DNA of 64,000 nt from Owenia fusiformis (lineage: Eukaryota; Annelida; Polychaeta; Sabellida; Oweniidae): NCBI GenBank assembly GCA_903813345.2, contig CAIIXF020000003.1, positions 26,553,248 to 26,617,247 of the forward strand, in the 5' to 3' direction. This document shows, one piece after another, positions 12,395-24,500 of the stretch (the stretch's first letter is position 1; every line of letters starts with the position of its first letter). A model generated the notes under the pieces. That model saw nothing but the letters and a program-made list of their open reading frames with translations, was not told where the DNA came from and did no database searches. The translations under genes were made by a program, and so were the position numbers.

Positions 12395-13760
12395 ATGGAT
12401 TTTTCTGGTAAATGTGTTGTTTTGACTGGCTCTAGCAGCGGTATTGTGAAGAGCAACTGCCTTACTCTTTCCAAAGCGTGGCGCCAGTGTCCTTCTCCAT
12501 GGGCGTAGCCAAGAACGATTGCAAGCCCGGGATTGCAAGCTGTGAATGAGTGCAAAAGAATTGGCAAGCAAGATGCCAAATTTCCATCTATACTAGGTGA
12601 TGTGAGGAATGATGAAATCCTACAGAAGATCCTTGCCACTGTTAATGAACAATTCGAACGACTCGATGTACTTCGGTTAATAACGCTGGTGTTGCAATTG
12701 GTGACGAACTTACCCCCCTATCACACCAAATTAGTTCTTACCCGTTCTTGCCAGTCCTACGAAAACGTCGTAAAACGGGCTTAATCTGCCTGTGGTCGGG
12801 AAATATGTCAGAAATAATTAGCTTCTTCGTTCTTAAACAGTCTTCAATACGTCCATCTCGTTCGCAGTTTGTTCAGGTCGCACCACGTCGGTGTGCAACG
12901 TAGTAGAACGCGTCCCTTAGTCTAGAAGGTCAACATGACCTGATTACAGAACGGTATGGTCGCCATCGAATTTTGAATCGATTCAAAATTCTAAAATCAC
13001 ATTCCCGTCTGAGAACGTTCATAAAGTTCGTAAATAGACCTTCGAAAGTTGCAGCTACGTTCATTCCGTTCGCACACAGTTTTAAACCAGTTTTGAAGAA
13101 CGCAGTGGCAACTTGTTTGGTGTGATAGCTATATTTTTGCTAACTCGTTCATAAGCAGTGTTAAATACGTTCTAAATCAGTTTAAATCCGTTTGCAATTA
13201 GTTCTACCTCGTTCTCAACACGTCCTCAGATAGTTCAACTCGTTGTTAAAACGTCCCTAGTAGGATTGAAGTACGACGGTTCCGTTCGTAGTACGTCCAC
13301 CTCGTCGTTAGTACGTTGTCACTCGTTCTAATTGTAGAACGTGACGACCACGAGAACATTTTGAGCATTGATTGTCTAAGTTCTAGAGGACCTATCCGTT
13401 CGAGTACGTTCGATGAAGTTTGTAAATAGATCCCAAACGGTTCTTCGTAGGTCCAGTCCGTTCGTACACAGTTGAAGCCCGTTTTCGAGAACGTAGTGAG
13501 AACTAGTTTGGTGTGATAGTAGGGTTAAATGCAGTGATATGAAAAACTTCGATTCACAGATAGACCTGCCTTTGAAGGTACCGATTACATCTATCTCAAA
13601 TGTGTTTGCCTATGCTCAAAAAACACAAAGGACATATTGTGAGTGTGTCTACCATTGGGAGAGTTTCCCCCGCTCCTCCAAACTAATGTATGGCCAAAGC
13701 AGGACTTCAGGACTTGATATGTTTACAAAGTGCGCACTTGAGTTTGGTTAGAAAGGAGTT
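12395..13760 (+). pseudogene. Short-chain dehydrogenase/reductase (SDR) pseudogene, split by a MITE
   Basis: The start reads MDFSGKCVVLTGSSSGI, the Rossmann glycine-rich nucleotide-binding motif of classical SDR enzymes. After a one-base lesion the homology continues in other frames: HGRSQERLQA, then LQAVNECKRIGKQDAKFPSI and NEQFERLDVL, with remnants of the NNAGVAIGDEL segment. At 12719 it is cut by a MITE and resumes at about 13521 with NFDSQIDLPL, HIVSVSTIG (the catalytic-Ser strand), YGQS (remnant of YxxxK, with the Lys position altered) and GLDMFTKCALEFG. At least four frameshifts and the insertion make it non-functional. There is no intron within the recognised part, which would fit a processed copy or an intron-poor gene. 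Substrate cannot be inferred. Confidence 0.85.
12721..13516. mobile_element. MITE with TA target site and CGTTC-rich body; two tandem monomers
   Basis: The left end TCACACCAAATTAGTTCTTA and the reverse complement of the right end TCACACCAAACTAGTTCTCA match almost perfectly, and both ends are flanked by TA (12719-12720, 13517-13518). An internal copy of the right end occurs at about 13112-13125, and the sequence before it (about 13000-13125) is a diverged copy of 13395-13516, so the element looks like two tandem monomers of about 405 and 391 bp. The body is densely studded with CGTTC, CGTCC and ACGTT words. No transposase frame is visible. It lies inside the SDR pseudogene. Confidence 0.8.
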
Positions 13761-14081
13761 CGTAATTAAGTCAAGTGAATTCTACATGAATTCATTTTCT
13801 ATCATGCGGATTGTGCTTTTATATACATTATTTTTGTTTTTATTTTTCCAAAATTATTGTTTTTAATGTCTTTCGATCTTGTTTCTTATACTACACATCA
13901 GTTCTCTATTTGACCTGTAAAATTTTATCGTGTGATCCACGCATGCGCGCAGCCTAGATCCCTTGGAAACTTTAGATAAAGAGCTACGTTTCGTCATATG
14001 AACGTCAATTGCAGTTTACAAAATACAAAATATATAAAACTAGACTGCATTACTGCAATACAGTGCAGTGCAGTGCATAAA

Positions 14082-14362
14082 CATAGTATAAACTTTACAG
14101 GGGGCCTTTATTGGAATAACTTTTGGTTTTTGACAAACCGTCATCTGCTTTTTAATTTCGCATGGGCGAGTCATAGTATAAACTTTACAGGGGGCCTTTA
14201 ATGGAATAACTTTTGGTTTTTGACAAAGCGTCATCTGCTTTTTAATTTCGCATGGGCGAGTTATAAGCATAGTATAAACTTTACAAGGGGCCTTTAATGA
14301 AATGACTTTTGTTTTTTGGTAAACCGTCATCTGCTTTATTTAATTTCGCATGAGCGAGTTAA
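14082..14362. repeat. Three tandem copies of a ~90-96-bp unit
   Basis: Units start at 14082, 14172 and 14268, each opening with CATAGTATAAACTTTACA and ending with TTTCGCATGGGCGAGT or a close variant. The first two are nearly identical; the third is more diverged. The array lies about 150 bp upstream of the protease start codon, so it may be in its promoter. The minus-strand open frame through it is a by-product of the repeat. Confidence 0.93.
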
Positions 14363-14508
14363 TAAATTATTATATTTGACATTTAAATTATACTTTTCGT
14401 TAATTATATGATTGATAACACATTTCTTATTGCCTCACAATCATTGTTAAGTCTATTTTGTACATTACTTGATTGATCCAAGGAACGATTTAAACAAGAT
14501 CATTTAAG

Positions 14509-17488
14509 ATGTATACGCTATTAATTTTGTTTTTAACTTTGTTTGACGTTTGTAGAACGGACTCCTCTGCACAGTGGGATCGTAAGTGATGTCATTTGTT
14601 ATTTATTTATTTCCAATAGTAAGAATTAGAGTAAAGCGAGAGATGTTTTTGTGTCACAACATGAGCTCAGAAAGCATTGGAAACTTTAGAAAAACTAAAT
14701 AATCTCTGATATTATTTATTTAAAATCAATTTTAACAAAACATAAAAACTTAAGAATTTTCGAATTATAAGTTTTCCACTATAGGAAAAAAAGAAACTTC
14801 TCAATGGTACTTCAGAACCTTTTGGCCATGAATCCCCTGAACCCTCTCCCCTGACTACGGGCCAGGGGGACTAGTAGAGTAACTGAGAAACAAAAAACTA
14901 ATCGATGATTGCTCAACCTATTGGATTCACTTCTGTACATGTTTCTCTAGCTGCATGTGGAATAAGCAAGTACCCGGATGCTGGTTCGGAGAGACCGGGG
15001 CGAGCGAAGCGAATTGTGGGAGGGACACTCTCAAGACAGGGTGAATTTCCATGGATTGTAAGCCTTGAAACAGATTTGCATAATTTCCTGATACTAACAC
15101 ATACAAGGTCTTATTAAAAATATTCTGGCCAAGATAGGGCCAGCCCCGTATATAAAACACAACCTCGCTAAACTATTCCAGTAACACAGTCATGACAATA
15201 TATACGTATAAACAAATTGCTTCGAAAATTTCAAAATCATAAATAAGATAAATCTTCGTTTCAGGTGAGTATTGAAAGTGGCGATAGTGGTTTCCATGGT
15301 TGCAATGGATTCATCATAGACTCACAGTGGGTCGTGTCAGCACAGCATTGTTATGGAGTGTAAGTCACACTGGCGAATCCAGAAGCTAACAAGGGGGAGG
15401 GCACATTTCAAATCATAAAAAGATTTCCGCACAAAAATTGTTGGGCCCCTAAATCCCAAAAATTGGGCCCTTTAGAAAATTAGTGAATTGACAAATTTTT
15501 ATCATTTGGCCTAAAAAACCAAAAAGGCCAAGTAATGGCTAAACGCACCACTAATTGAGACCTTACAAAATGTTTGGGCCAAGAATATTTTTGGCCAACT
15601 TTTTTTTCTGCGCCCACACAAGGGGATGCGGCATGCCCCACCCATCTGGATCCGCCAGTGAGTTATGGCGAGTTCTATTCCTGTTGATATAGTCTTTTCG
15701 AAGTCGAACGAATGCAAAGGGTAGTTCTTTTTCGGGTTTGTTTTCAATATACCATATTGTAAGTGTAAGAAATAGATTGCATCCATAATTACGGAACGGA
15801 ATGTACAAAACTGATACATGGACCAGTGATCATCATCTTTATAAAGGGAATGATTACAACAGTTTTTGCTCAATTCCAAGTACTTAAGATGCGTTTTTTC
15901 AATCATCTTTCAATGAATGGAATTCAATCAAATTCAATCAAATGTTTAAGAGTAATGAATACAAAGAGGTTTATACTCCAGCGGAACAGACCCAGCAGAT
16001 CTTACCATCTGGGTACAGAATTTCTACCAGTACCCCCAAGACGGAACACCTCACACACCTACTACAATCGTGTTTCATCCCGACTACGACAATGAAAGTT
16101 ACGAGCACGACATCGTCATGATGAAACTCCCGACCCCCTTGGTGTGGAACGACGACTTGAGACCGATTTGTATGCCTGAGGCTGGAAACCTGTATGAAGG
16201 CGCTGACGCTTGGCTTGCAGGATGGGGAAATGAGTACCAAGGTAAAGCAACTTGCGATAACAATTTGTTCTGATAAAGATAAGGTGACAGAGGGTAAAAT
16301 CTGGAGCTTGGGAATTCATTGATAAAATATCTCAAAAACATGTTATACAGGCTTTGTAGACCATAGTTTTGGCTAGCTATAGGCTAAAGTCTATGACTTT
16401 CCTTTAATATCTCTGTTCTCAAATCCGAATTTGAATTCCTAGGCCAGGGAACATTCTTTGGAATCTTTCAATCATAACCGATATTGATTTAACTTCTTGT
16501 ATAATTCATATGTGACCACAGGGGGACCTCCTACTGCGGACCTTCAGCATGTTCAACTGACAATCATCACAAATGACGACTGTAAGATTCAGGTTGGTCC
16601 AAATGATGAGTGGATGGTCCTGCCCAACACGTTGTGCCACAGAGGAGACGGCAAGGACGCCGGGGATGTAAGAATATTAATGAGGTTAAGCTACATGTTT
16701 TAAAGGAATTTGTAAGTGAACGTGTAGAATTACGGTCCCGTGGGATTAGTTCTCCCATCCGTAGTATTTATTTGTTCAATTGAATATAAATTCATAAGGG
16801 GAGGGGGGGGGCATAAGGAAACAGTAGCAAAGTCCCTGGAAAACCCATTTGATACGGAATAGTAATCCACTGGGGTCATAAATTACACGTTTGCGTACAC
16901 ATTCTCTTTAAAACGGGTAGCGTGACCTCTCTGTTATACTAGGAATAACTACACTGGCGGATCTGGGGGGGGGGGGGGTTGTTGGGGCTAAAAAGGCCTT
17001 AAAGCCTGAAGGCCCAAAAATTTGGGGCCTCAAAATTTCAATATTTGTGCCCACTTTTGGGTTTTAAGGGCCAAAACTGTTTTACGCGCAACCGCGAATT
17101 ATTTTTCTTTGACCGGAAATTTGCCCCCCCCCCCCTTCTTGATTCCCGGATCCGCCCCTGAACTATGTTATAATATTCCAATAGTCCCCGTTATAAACCC
17201 CTCCATATTTTGGATAATTTATAACACACCTGTTGGTTGACTGTAAACGTTGCCTTAAATTTCTTCTTAACCATATCTTCGTTCACCTGTATGTGCTTTA
17301 ATCATTCATTTCATTGTGCTTTACAGGGTGACAGCGGTGGATTGATCATGGTGAAGGACAGTAACAACACATTCCGTGCCGCTGGTATTCAATCCTGGGG
17401 CTACTGGCCCGCTGGTGAGAGACCGAGTGTGTGCACGAGGATAACATCCCATATTGATTATATAAACCAAGTTAGGCAAAATAATTAG
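14509..17488 (+). CDS. Secreted trypsin-like serine protease (S1 family), six exons
   Basis: Exons 14509-14581, 14951-15057, 15265-15359, 15982-16241, 16522-16667 and 17327-17488 join in frame to 280 residues, all with GT/AG borders. A signal peptide (about residues 1-16) precedes a short propeptide with Cys27 and the activation site AKR|IVGG after Arg45. The catalytic triad is visible: His88 (SAQHC), Asp135 (EHDIVMMKL) and Ser230 (GDSGG). Asp224, six residues before Ser230, sits at the base of the specificity pocket and predicts cleavage after Lys/Arg. Three usual disulfides remain (Cys73-Cys89, the pair around residues 200-219, Cys27 to the LRPICMPE Cys). The 191-220 pair is absent: the usual CQGDSGG reads AGDGDSGG and the 220 position is Trp. 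The 136-201 pair is also missing. An AATAAA lies at 17495. Likely extracellular or digestive; the precise role is unknown. Confidence 0.93.
15368..15660. mobile_element. MITE, CACTGGCGGATCC family, in protease intron 3
   Basis: The ends read CACTGGCGAATCC and GGATCCGCCAGTG, inverted repeats of each other with one mismatch. The body carries GGGCCC/GGCC words shared, in order, with the copy at about 32050-32234. It begins only two bases after the GTAAGT donor of exon 3 (15360-15365), so the intron's 5' end is the splice signal followed at once by the element. Confidence 0.85.
16699..16915. mobile_element. Decayed MITE related to the 23.75-kb copy, in protease intron 5
   Basis: The left part (GTTTTAAAGG, AACGTGTAGAATTACGG, TCCCGTGGGATTA) and right part (GTCATAAATTACACGTTTGC, GTACACATTC, TTTAAAAC) are inverted repeats of each other. 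Both resemble the two ends of the element at about 23750-23955. A G-run sits in the middle. No coding frame. Confidence 0.55.
16952..17160. mobile_element. MITE, CACTGGCGGATCC family, with 5-bp target duplication, in protease intron 5
   Basis: The ends read CACTGGCGGATCTGGG and, at the right, CCCGGATCCGCCCCTG. AACTA directly precedes (16947-16951) and follows (17161-17165) the element, a likely 5-bp target duplication. It contains G- and C-homopolymers next to the termini and GGCCC/GGGCC words in the body like its relatives at 15368 and 32050. Confidence 0.8.
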
Positions 17489-17494
17489 ATGTAA

Positions 17495-17500
17495 AATAAA
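17495..17500 (+). terminator. Polyadenylation signal of the protease gene
   Basis: A canonical AATAAA seven bases after the TAG stop would give a very short 3' UTR. Confidence 0.6.
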
Positions 17501-18925
17501 AATTGTATAGTGAAACCTGCATATCCGAACATCTGGCTAATAATCTAAACGTCTTCCAATCCGAACACTTTTTCCAGTCCAATAATTTCCTCCCATTGGT
17601 CCTCGTGTTAAAAAACCTTGAAATCAGAACTTTCCATAATGCGAACTTTGAACACTCATATTTGAAAAAATAACCTATTTAATCTGAACATTTTTTACAA
17701 AATATCATTTTCTTACAAAATTGCTCAAATATTTTCAATTTAACACTGATGGTTAAATGATATCAAAACTTTTGAAAAATGTCAAATGGACTCAATCCTA
17801 ATGAGTCAAGTTCATTTTAATAGGATTTTGGAATACAATAAAGCTACATGGTCAATAGAAATGATAATACCAGTAAAACTAAGTTGACATATTTTTGTAA
17901 CTTGAAATTATTTGCAAGTCATTCTAATTATGAAATCTGTCCAGATGTCGGATTGTACATCTGGAGAGCTTCACAGAGCTATGACCCATATAAATGTAAC
18001 CTTCAATCGAAGCAGCCAGAAGGTTTTGATAAGTTTATGTAGGTATTTATTGAAAATTTCAATTAACGATGTTTGCCAAAATACATCATCTATGCACATT
18101 AAAGGACCTAATTGATACTATTTGAGAAGGTGAAAATGTCAAGGTTCAGTTCCGTGAAAGTGGATATAGGGAAAAAATATGCTGCCCATCGGGAATTCAA
18201 TGAACACAATTGGGAATACAACAATTTTATTCCAATCGATGAAATCCATCCTAGTGACCTGAATTTTTAAGAAAGTAGTATAGGTCAAAGTGCAGAGTAA
18301 CCTCACCAGAAAATGCATTGATCTGTCAGTCTGTCCATCCTTAGATGATTCATTAGGTCATAGGTCATTATAAGTCAATGTCATGAGTTAGTCAAGGACT
18401 GTAAAAATTGAGCTTCTCTTGTTAATAAATTACCTTATAATAATCAAATACTTCTTTTGCCCCAGTTACTTTAGATGTCTTAAACATTCAAATTTCGTTA
18501 GTACCCCCTGTCTTGTCATGGGCAACTCTATGAAAATCCATGAACATGGCTTTTTTCAGTCCTTGCACGAATCCTTGGAAACTCGGAATCTGTTGTCCTC
18601 ATGGTGAATCAAGGGAAACGTAGTTTTATTCCATTCTCTTTCTATTATGGAGTGGTCACACTTTGGCCGTGTGGGCTCACCGTTGGCCACCGTGTAAATA
18701 CTTTTTTATTATTCAAAGTTTTTAAAATGATCTTTGACACTTTTTGTGTTTGACATTTTGAAATCCTGCTATGATGTTTTTATTTTTCATATTCTTATTT
18801 TCATATGCTTCTACCATTTGAATCAATGCATTTTTTATTGTTTGATGTTTCAGTTTGGAGATTTTTTCGAACATTTACAATATATCACTTCTGACACATA
18901 TAGTTCTACACCTGATTAACTTTTC
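17501..18925. other. No gene; starts with a pogo/Tigger-like repeat fragment
   Basis: About 17505-17700 reads AGTGAAACCTGCATATCCGA and then repeated ATCCGAAC/AATC.GAAC words, resembling the termini of pogo/Tigger-type elements; I call this from pattern only. The rest shows no convincing exon. Confidence 0.4.
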
Positions 18926-19538
18926 GGTGGCCATCTCGCTTTAGGTATGATATTGTTCACCCTGTGTGCCTTCTTAGTAAATAAGGCATATCTTTAATCA
19001 CATGAATGTCACTGATGATGGTACACATGGTGGCCATCTTGCTTTAGGTATGATATTGTTCACCCTGTGTGCCTTCTTAGTAAATAAGGCATATCTTTAA
19101 TCACATGAATGTCACTGATGATGGTACACATGGTGGCCATCTTGCTTTAGGTATGATATTGTTCACCCTGTGCCTTCTTAGTAAATAAGGCATATCTTTA
19201 ATCACATGAATGTCACTGATGATGGTACACATGGTGTCCATCTTGCTTTAGGTATGATATTGTTCACCCTGTGCCTTCTTAGTAAATAAGGCATATCTTT
19301 AATCACATGAATGTCACTGATGATGGTACACATGGTGGCCATCTTGCTTTAGGTATGATATTGTTCACCCTGTGCCTTCTTAGTAAATAAGGCATATCTT
19401 TAATCACATGAATGTCACTGATGATGGTACACATGGTGGCCATCTTGCTTTAGGTATGATATTGTTCACCCTGTGCCTTGTTAGTAAGTAAGGCATATCT
19501 TTAATCACATGAATGTCACTGATGATGGTACACATGGT
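18926..19538. repeat. Six-copy tandem satellite, 103/101-bp unit
   Basis: Copies start at 18926, 19029, 19132, 19233, 19334 and 19435, each opening GGTGGCCATCTTGCTTTAGG or a variant and ending GATGATGGTACACAT. The first two copies are 103 bp and carry CCCTGTGTGCC; the last four are 101 bp and carry CCCTGTGCC, so the 2-bp deletion spread with the array. Copies are nearly identical, implying recent expansion. A related single sequence (GATAATGTTCACCCTGTG) occurs near 27963. Confidence 0.97.
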
Positions 19539-21554
19539 ATCACAACTGATTTTACTATAAATTGTTGTTGCTGGACTAAAAAGTTGATAGGTCAAGGTCT
19601 TAGATAAAGGTCAATGCGGGTAAAATGCCTAAAATCTTAAAGTAACAAAACAACCTGTCACGCTATTGATATGTTATTAGTTATGATAGCTCTACTTAAG
19701 AGGCTCTACTTAGTCGTTGGAGTTTATTTAGCGAGTTATAATATATGTCAGTAATTCTGTAAATACATTTTTTGGGGTGATGGAGGTCAGGTTGGGCCAA
19801 AAAAACAATACCTAGGATGCTTGACTGAATCATTATGATTTGGAAGAGTAATACACAATTGCTAGTTAATTAAAAAAATTAGTACCAAGAAGTATTATTG
19901 GTGAATTTTGCAATAGGCCAAGCATAAATGTTCCTCTCTTGAAGGTGCCGAAGTTCAAATTTCCCTCTATTTTCCACAATTTAGAAATCCACCGTGATTG
20001 AATAATGTTTTGGTCGCTCATGACACCCCTGTTGTCAATTTTAGCCTTAAATCCGTAACAAGTAAAAACGAGTTTTCAATCGGATGGTTTCATATTGTTG
20101 GCAAATGATATATCTTTAAAATGATATATAGTAAATGACACGGTTTAACACAATCATATGATATTCAGCTTTAAACTTGGGTATTGTTTTTGACTCACTC
20201 TGTAAGAGTCGAGCCCACAACCACTGGTGAAGCTGTAATATGACGTAACGTATCCCCAAAGAAATAAGTTAGATTAGCAGTCCTGTCAACAAGTCCAGGG
20301 TGATCATGAGAAGCCATCTTTCGAATAAAATAAAATAAATCAAACGACAAAATGATAACAAACCGATGTAGACATCTATTGAATGTATTTGAAAAGTAAA
20401 CTCCAAATACTTGGGTCAGGTCGAAAATACTTCAGCACTCGTGCAAATAGTTGGATAACCAAGAATACAAGGGCCTCCACACACTGAAGTACATGTTTAA
20501 GAATACGATTATATTCATAACAATTTACTTGTTAGATCATGAAGCTCGATCCACGATTAAAGAAAAAAGCATGAGTTGTGTGTCATTTCCAGCATTTGGA
20601 AGTGTCTCATAGCATTGATCGGTGTGTGTCAGACTATAGCTTTCATGTGATAACTTTTTCAAATATGATACAAGGCTGGTGATATTTGACATTTTTCACC
20701 CACAGACCATAAACATGTTAGAACTGGTATTTTCGTCAAGTCGAAAAAATTATTTTCCGACCCCTCAGTTATCACATTGAAGGAGAATGGATGAATAAGA
20801 ATACTTATCGGTCAACATATGGGCATTTCATGTTCTATGGACTAGTACTTGAGTACCCAGAGTGACATAGCCTAGTGCATTATTTGAAGCTCTCTTTTAA
20901 GAAGCAATGTGAATGTAAAATGATGTCCCTTGGAGGTCAATAAAAATAATTTGTGCACGTATTGTGTGAGTGAATCGTCTCTTAACACGTATCCTGCTAG
21001 TCTTTGGATCACGTTCTTGTACCAGTTCCCAGTACACCAAACTTCTATGTGATCAGAGTTTGAACTAAATGGGTTTGCATTAATTTGACATTTGTTCCAA
21101 ATCCGCCTGAAGCCCGTGAAACAATACTTTGGCTAAACATAAAACCTGGAACAAATTAAACCCTGTCAAATAGGTTCCTTCAAAATTCATATCAAGTTTC
21201 ATTTCTGTGCGTTGTGGATTTACTTGTTATTCTAATACAATCTTATCTTAGCTGGTTTACTCTGCTTCTGACAATAGTCTAAGTTCTTGTTTATTTATTA
21301 CAATTACCGTGTGATATCATTCTCTATTAGTATAACCTTTGAGTGTGAAAGTTAGAGATATGAAGCAGTTATTACGGCAATGAGCGTAAATTAATAACTT
21401 GTCAAAATAGAGTGCTCTCAAGAAATTGAAGATCGTGAAAAGCATTTCATCGGAAATGAAAATGGATAGAAAAGCTTGAGGGAACAAAGAAGCTGCATCA
21501 CAAGACAAAAGAAGAAACTAGTTCATCTTTTTTTACAAATCTCAGGGCATAGCT
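19539..21554. other. Intergenic; no gene recognised
   Basis: Spacer upstream of the carboxypeptidase gene. A stretch at about 20886-20905 (GAAGCTCTCTTTTAAGAAG) matches the middle of the small MITE seen at 54687 and 58387. Otherwise nothing stands out. Confidence 0.5.
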
Positions 21555-24500
21555 ATGAATGTGCATGCGTATTGTGCTGTCGTAGTTATGGTGATTTTTG
21601 GAGCAAATGGCCAGTTGGACACAAATCGAAATGAAGAACAACGGAAATCATATACAGGGTAGGTCGTTATTCACAATGATTTGATATTTTTGAATAAAAT
21701 GAGGTAACTTTCTCGTGCAATATGGTAATTTCAGATAGTTATATTACTACTATTATACTCCTTTAATTCGGTGTTAATATTAGATTAAACTTAATGGCAA
21801 ATACATGTGTTGTACACGTTATGATTGTATTGTAAGTGAATTATACTATTTTCATTATCTTTCCTTTTTTTGTCGAAAATTGTCAACCCATTTATCTATC
21901 TTATTTTTCTGGAAAATGTCTTTTGAACGGCTATGGCCGTAAGAATGAATTGTGGGTTTCGCTACAGGAAACGTATCATTGACATTCTTTTTTATAAGTT
22001 TTCATCTGGACATCGCCTGATCCACTGAGAAATCTGAGAACAGGTTGCTTGTAGTTAGTCAAGCAAAAGTATTATATTCCTTAAACTAAGTCAGGAATCT
22101 AAACAACATAGGGTTTCTTTGTACTTTTTTATTGAGCAAAACATCCGCCAAAAGGCCGGAACCTAATATCCTTTAAGAATTTTTGGACTCAAATGCCATA
22201 TATAAATCATAGATAAATGCTTTATCTTTAAGAACATGCATATTTTGGGAATGTTTTTAATCAATCAGTTTCCACTCTTTAACAGATCGCCTGGAGACCT
22301 AGAATTGAAAATGGGTCAATTGAACCACTTGTTATGATGCATCATTTCACCTGAATGTGAATTGTGCTTGGTTTCAACACGATATGTAAGAGAAAAAACG
22401 AACATAAACAATTTGATTTTTAATTGATATTGATATATGAAGCCCGACAGAATGTTTTATAAGCAGCCTAAAGCATCCCCATAAGCAGGTATCCAGAATC
22501 CGTACCTCCTTCTTGGGTGTAAAAAGAAAAAAGATATTCTGGATTTTGAAGCCCTGTGATCGGAGGATGAGCCTAAAGTGGCGTACAATTTTTCAATTCA
22601 AATTGAATTTTGACATTTCGGCAAATCTTCAATAACCTCATATTTGATCAGATATCCCAATTCATTTTCAGATAAAAAATAGGATTGTAAAAGAAACATT
22701 CCATTGTACTTTGAAAAAGTACTTCATTTAATTTAGATAATTTTACTCTTTTTAAATAAGCTGTTTTATTTCCAGGTACAAATTATTAGAGGTTATTCCA
22801 CATACTCGAATGCATTTATCAAAGCTTCGGCAACTTATGGATCAAGATCGAATTGAGGTTTGTAGTTGCCCTCTTTGTTTAGAAATTATGGACCGTAAGG
22901 ATCATTGTCCCTGGTAGCTTTAATACTACTGCAAAACCAATTAGGAGGTACCATTTCCAATAATTTTGATGTACTTGGATCGAGAGAGAGCCACCTATTG
23001 AAGGGATTGAATATGGGTTTTATTCCAAGGGACAATATGATATTGACCAAAGCGTAATATGATATTAATATGATGCCCAAGGTCAATATCATATTTTCTG
23101 AGGAATAAAACCCATATTCAATTCCGACCAGAAATAACCTATTTATTCCATAATATACATTCCTCTAAAATTTTACATTTGGATAATGCCTTTATCAATT
23201 AGCCAAGGCGGTCAAAAAATAACCGGGAAACCAAAAATAGGTTAATACGTTCCAATACGATTTTTTCCCGGGGACAATACGATTTTTCATGTTATACGCT
23301 CCAATACGATTTTTCCCGGAGACAATACGATTTTTTCATGTAATACAATTCAATAAGATTTTTAATCCTTCATATTTCCCTGGGAAAACAATAGTATTAT
23401 GGAATAATGAAAGAAATCACCCAGAACTACCTGTACTAACTATTTGTTATCTCGGTATTCATTTGATGCTGCTCAAATGCCTAATGGAAAAAGTCAGTTT
23501 TGTTTTTCAAATGTTTCAATTTGCATTTTTTTCATTTATTGCATGTTGCATATAAAGACTTCTTAGAACATTTATATCACTTGAAATTTCAGTTGGATTT
23601 TTGGAAGGAGCCAAGCCATGTCGGGCGTTCTGTTGACGTAATGGTCAGTAGCACAGTCTTTCGTAGATTGACACACTACCTCAAAAAACACGGGATGGTA
23701 TACAAAATACAGAATCACAACGTACAATCGTAAGTAAGAGTCATTAGGAGGTTAAGTTTCACGTTTTTAAGAACGTACGTGGGCGTGTAATATTTCGATC
23801 CCGGGGATTACTGCCCAGCTCTCAATTCACTTCTCCAGGAACCTAATTGAAATTAGTTTCCATACCTTTATACTCAGTCGGCCAAATAAGCACTAACACC
23901 AATTCGTAGAGGGCCATAATTCTACACGTTTACGTACACGTTTAAAAACATGTAACTTAACATCCATATTATTACAGACCGCATACGTAGAATTCCATGT
24001 CCACGAGGGTAGAATACACGAAATCCATATGTCACGTATGTCAACATTCAAAAGTCACAAGAAATGTTGTATATCGTGCAGAGTTACACCGGTTTTATAT
24101 CCTTTTAAGGGACTCCTTGCCGTCAATGTTTAGGTATATTTTTTACAAATTTGGGAAACAACGATTACTTCCTGAAATACAATATTAAAGGATGGGGTGT
24201 TATAATAAATAAGTTTCACCAATTATTTTATAGGGGCCATCCTATATAGAATTATAGCAGGTCCTTTTCATATCTGAATTACTACTTATTACTAAGTCTG
24301 TACTATATTATAGACGTAGGTAGGCTTGGCAACTGCCTCAAACTATGGCAATGAAACCTAAACTGCAAATGTAAAGAATGGCCTATATTTGCATTTGACT
24401 CGCCTATTTTCTGAGTTAATACTAATAATTTTGATTCAAGCTTCATCCGTGTACATATTTCGTCCTTATAACTACCACTTATAACCGGGCTGAAACATTA

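Noticed and set aside
15511-15906. Minus-strand 131-codon frame
   Set aside because: It lies across a MITE and intron 3 of the protease; no protein similarity.
19404-19595. Minus-strand frame through the 101-bp satellite
   Set aside because: The repeat produces it; peptide repeats follow the satellite period.
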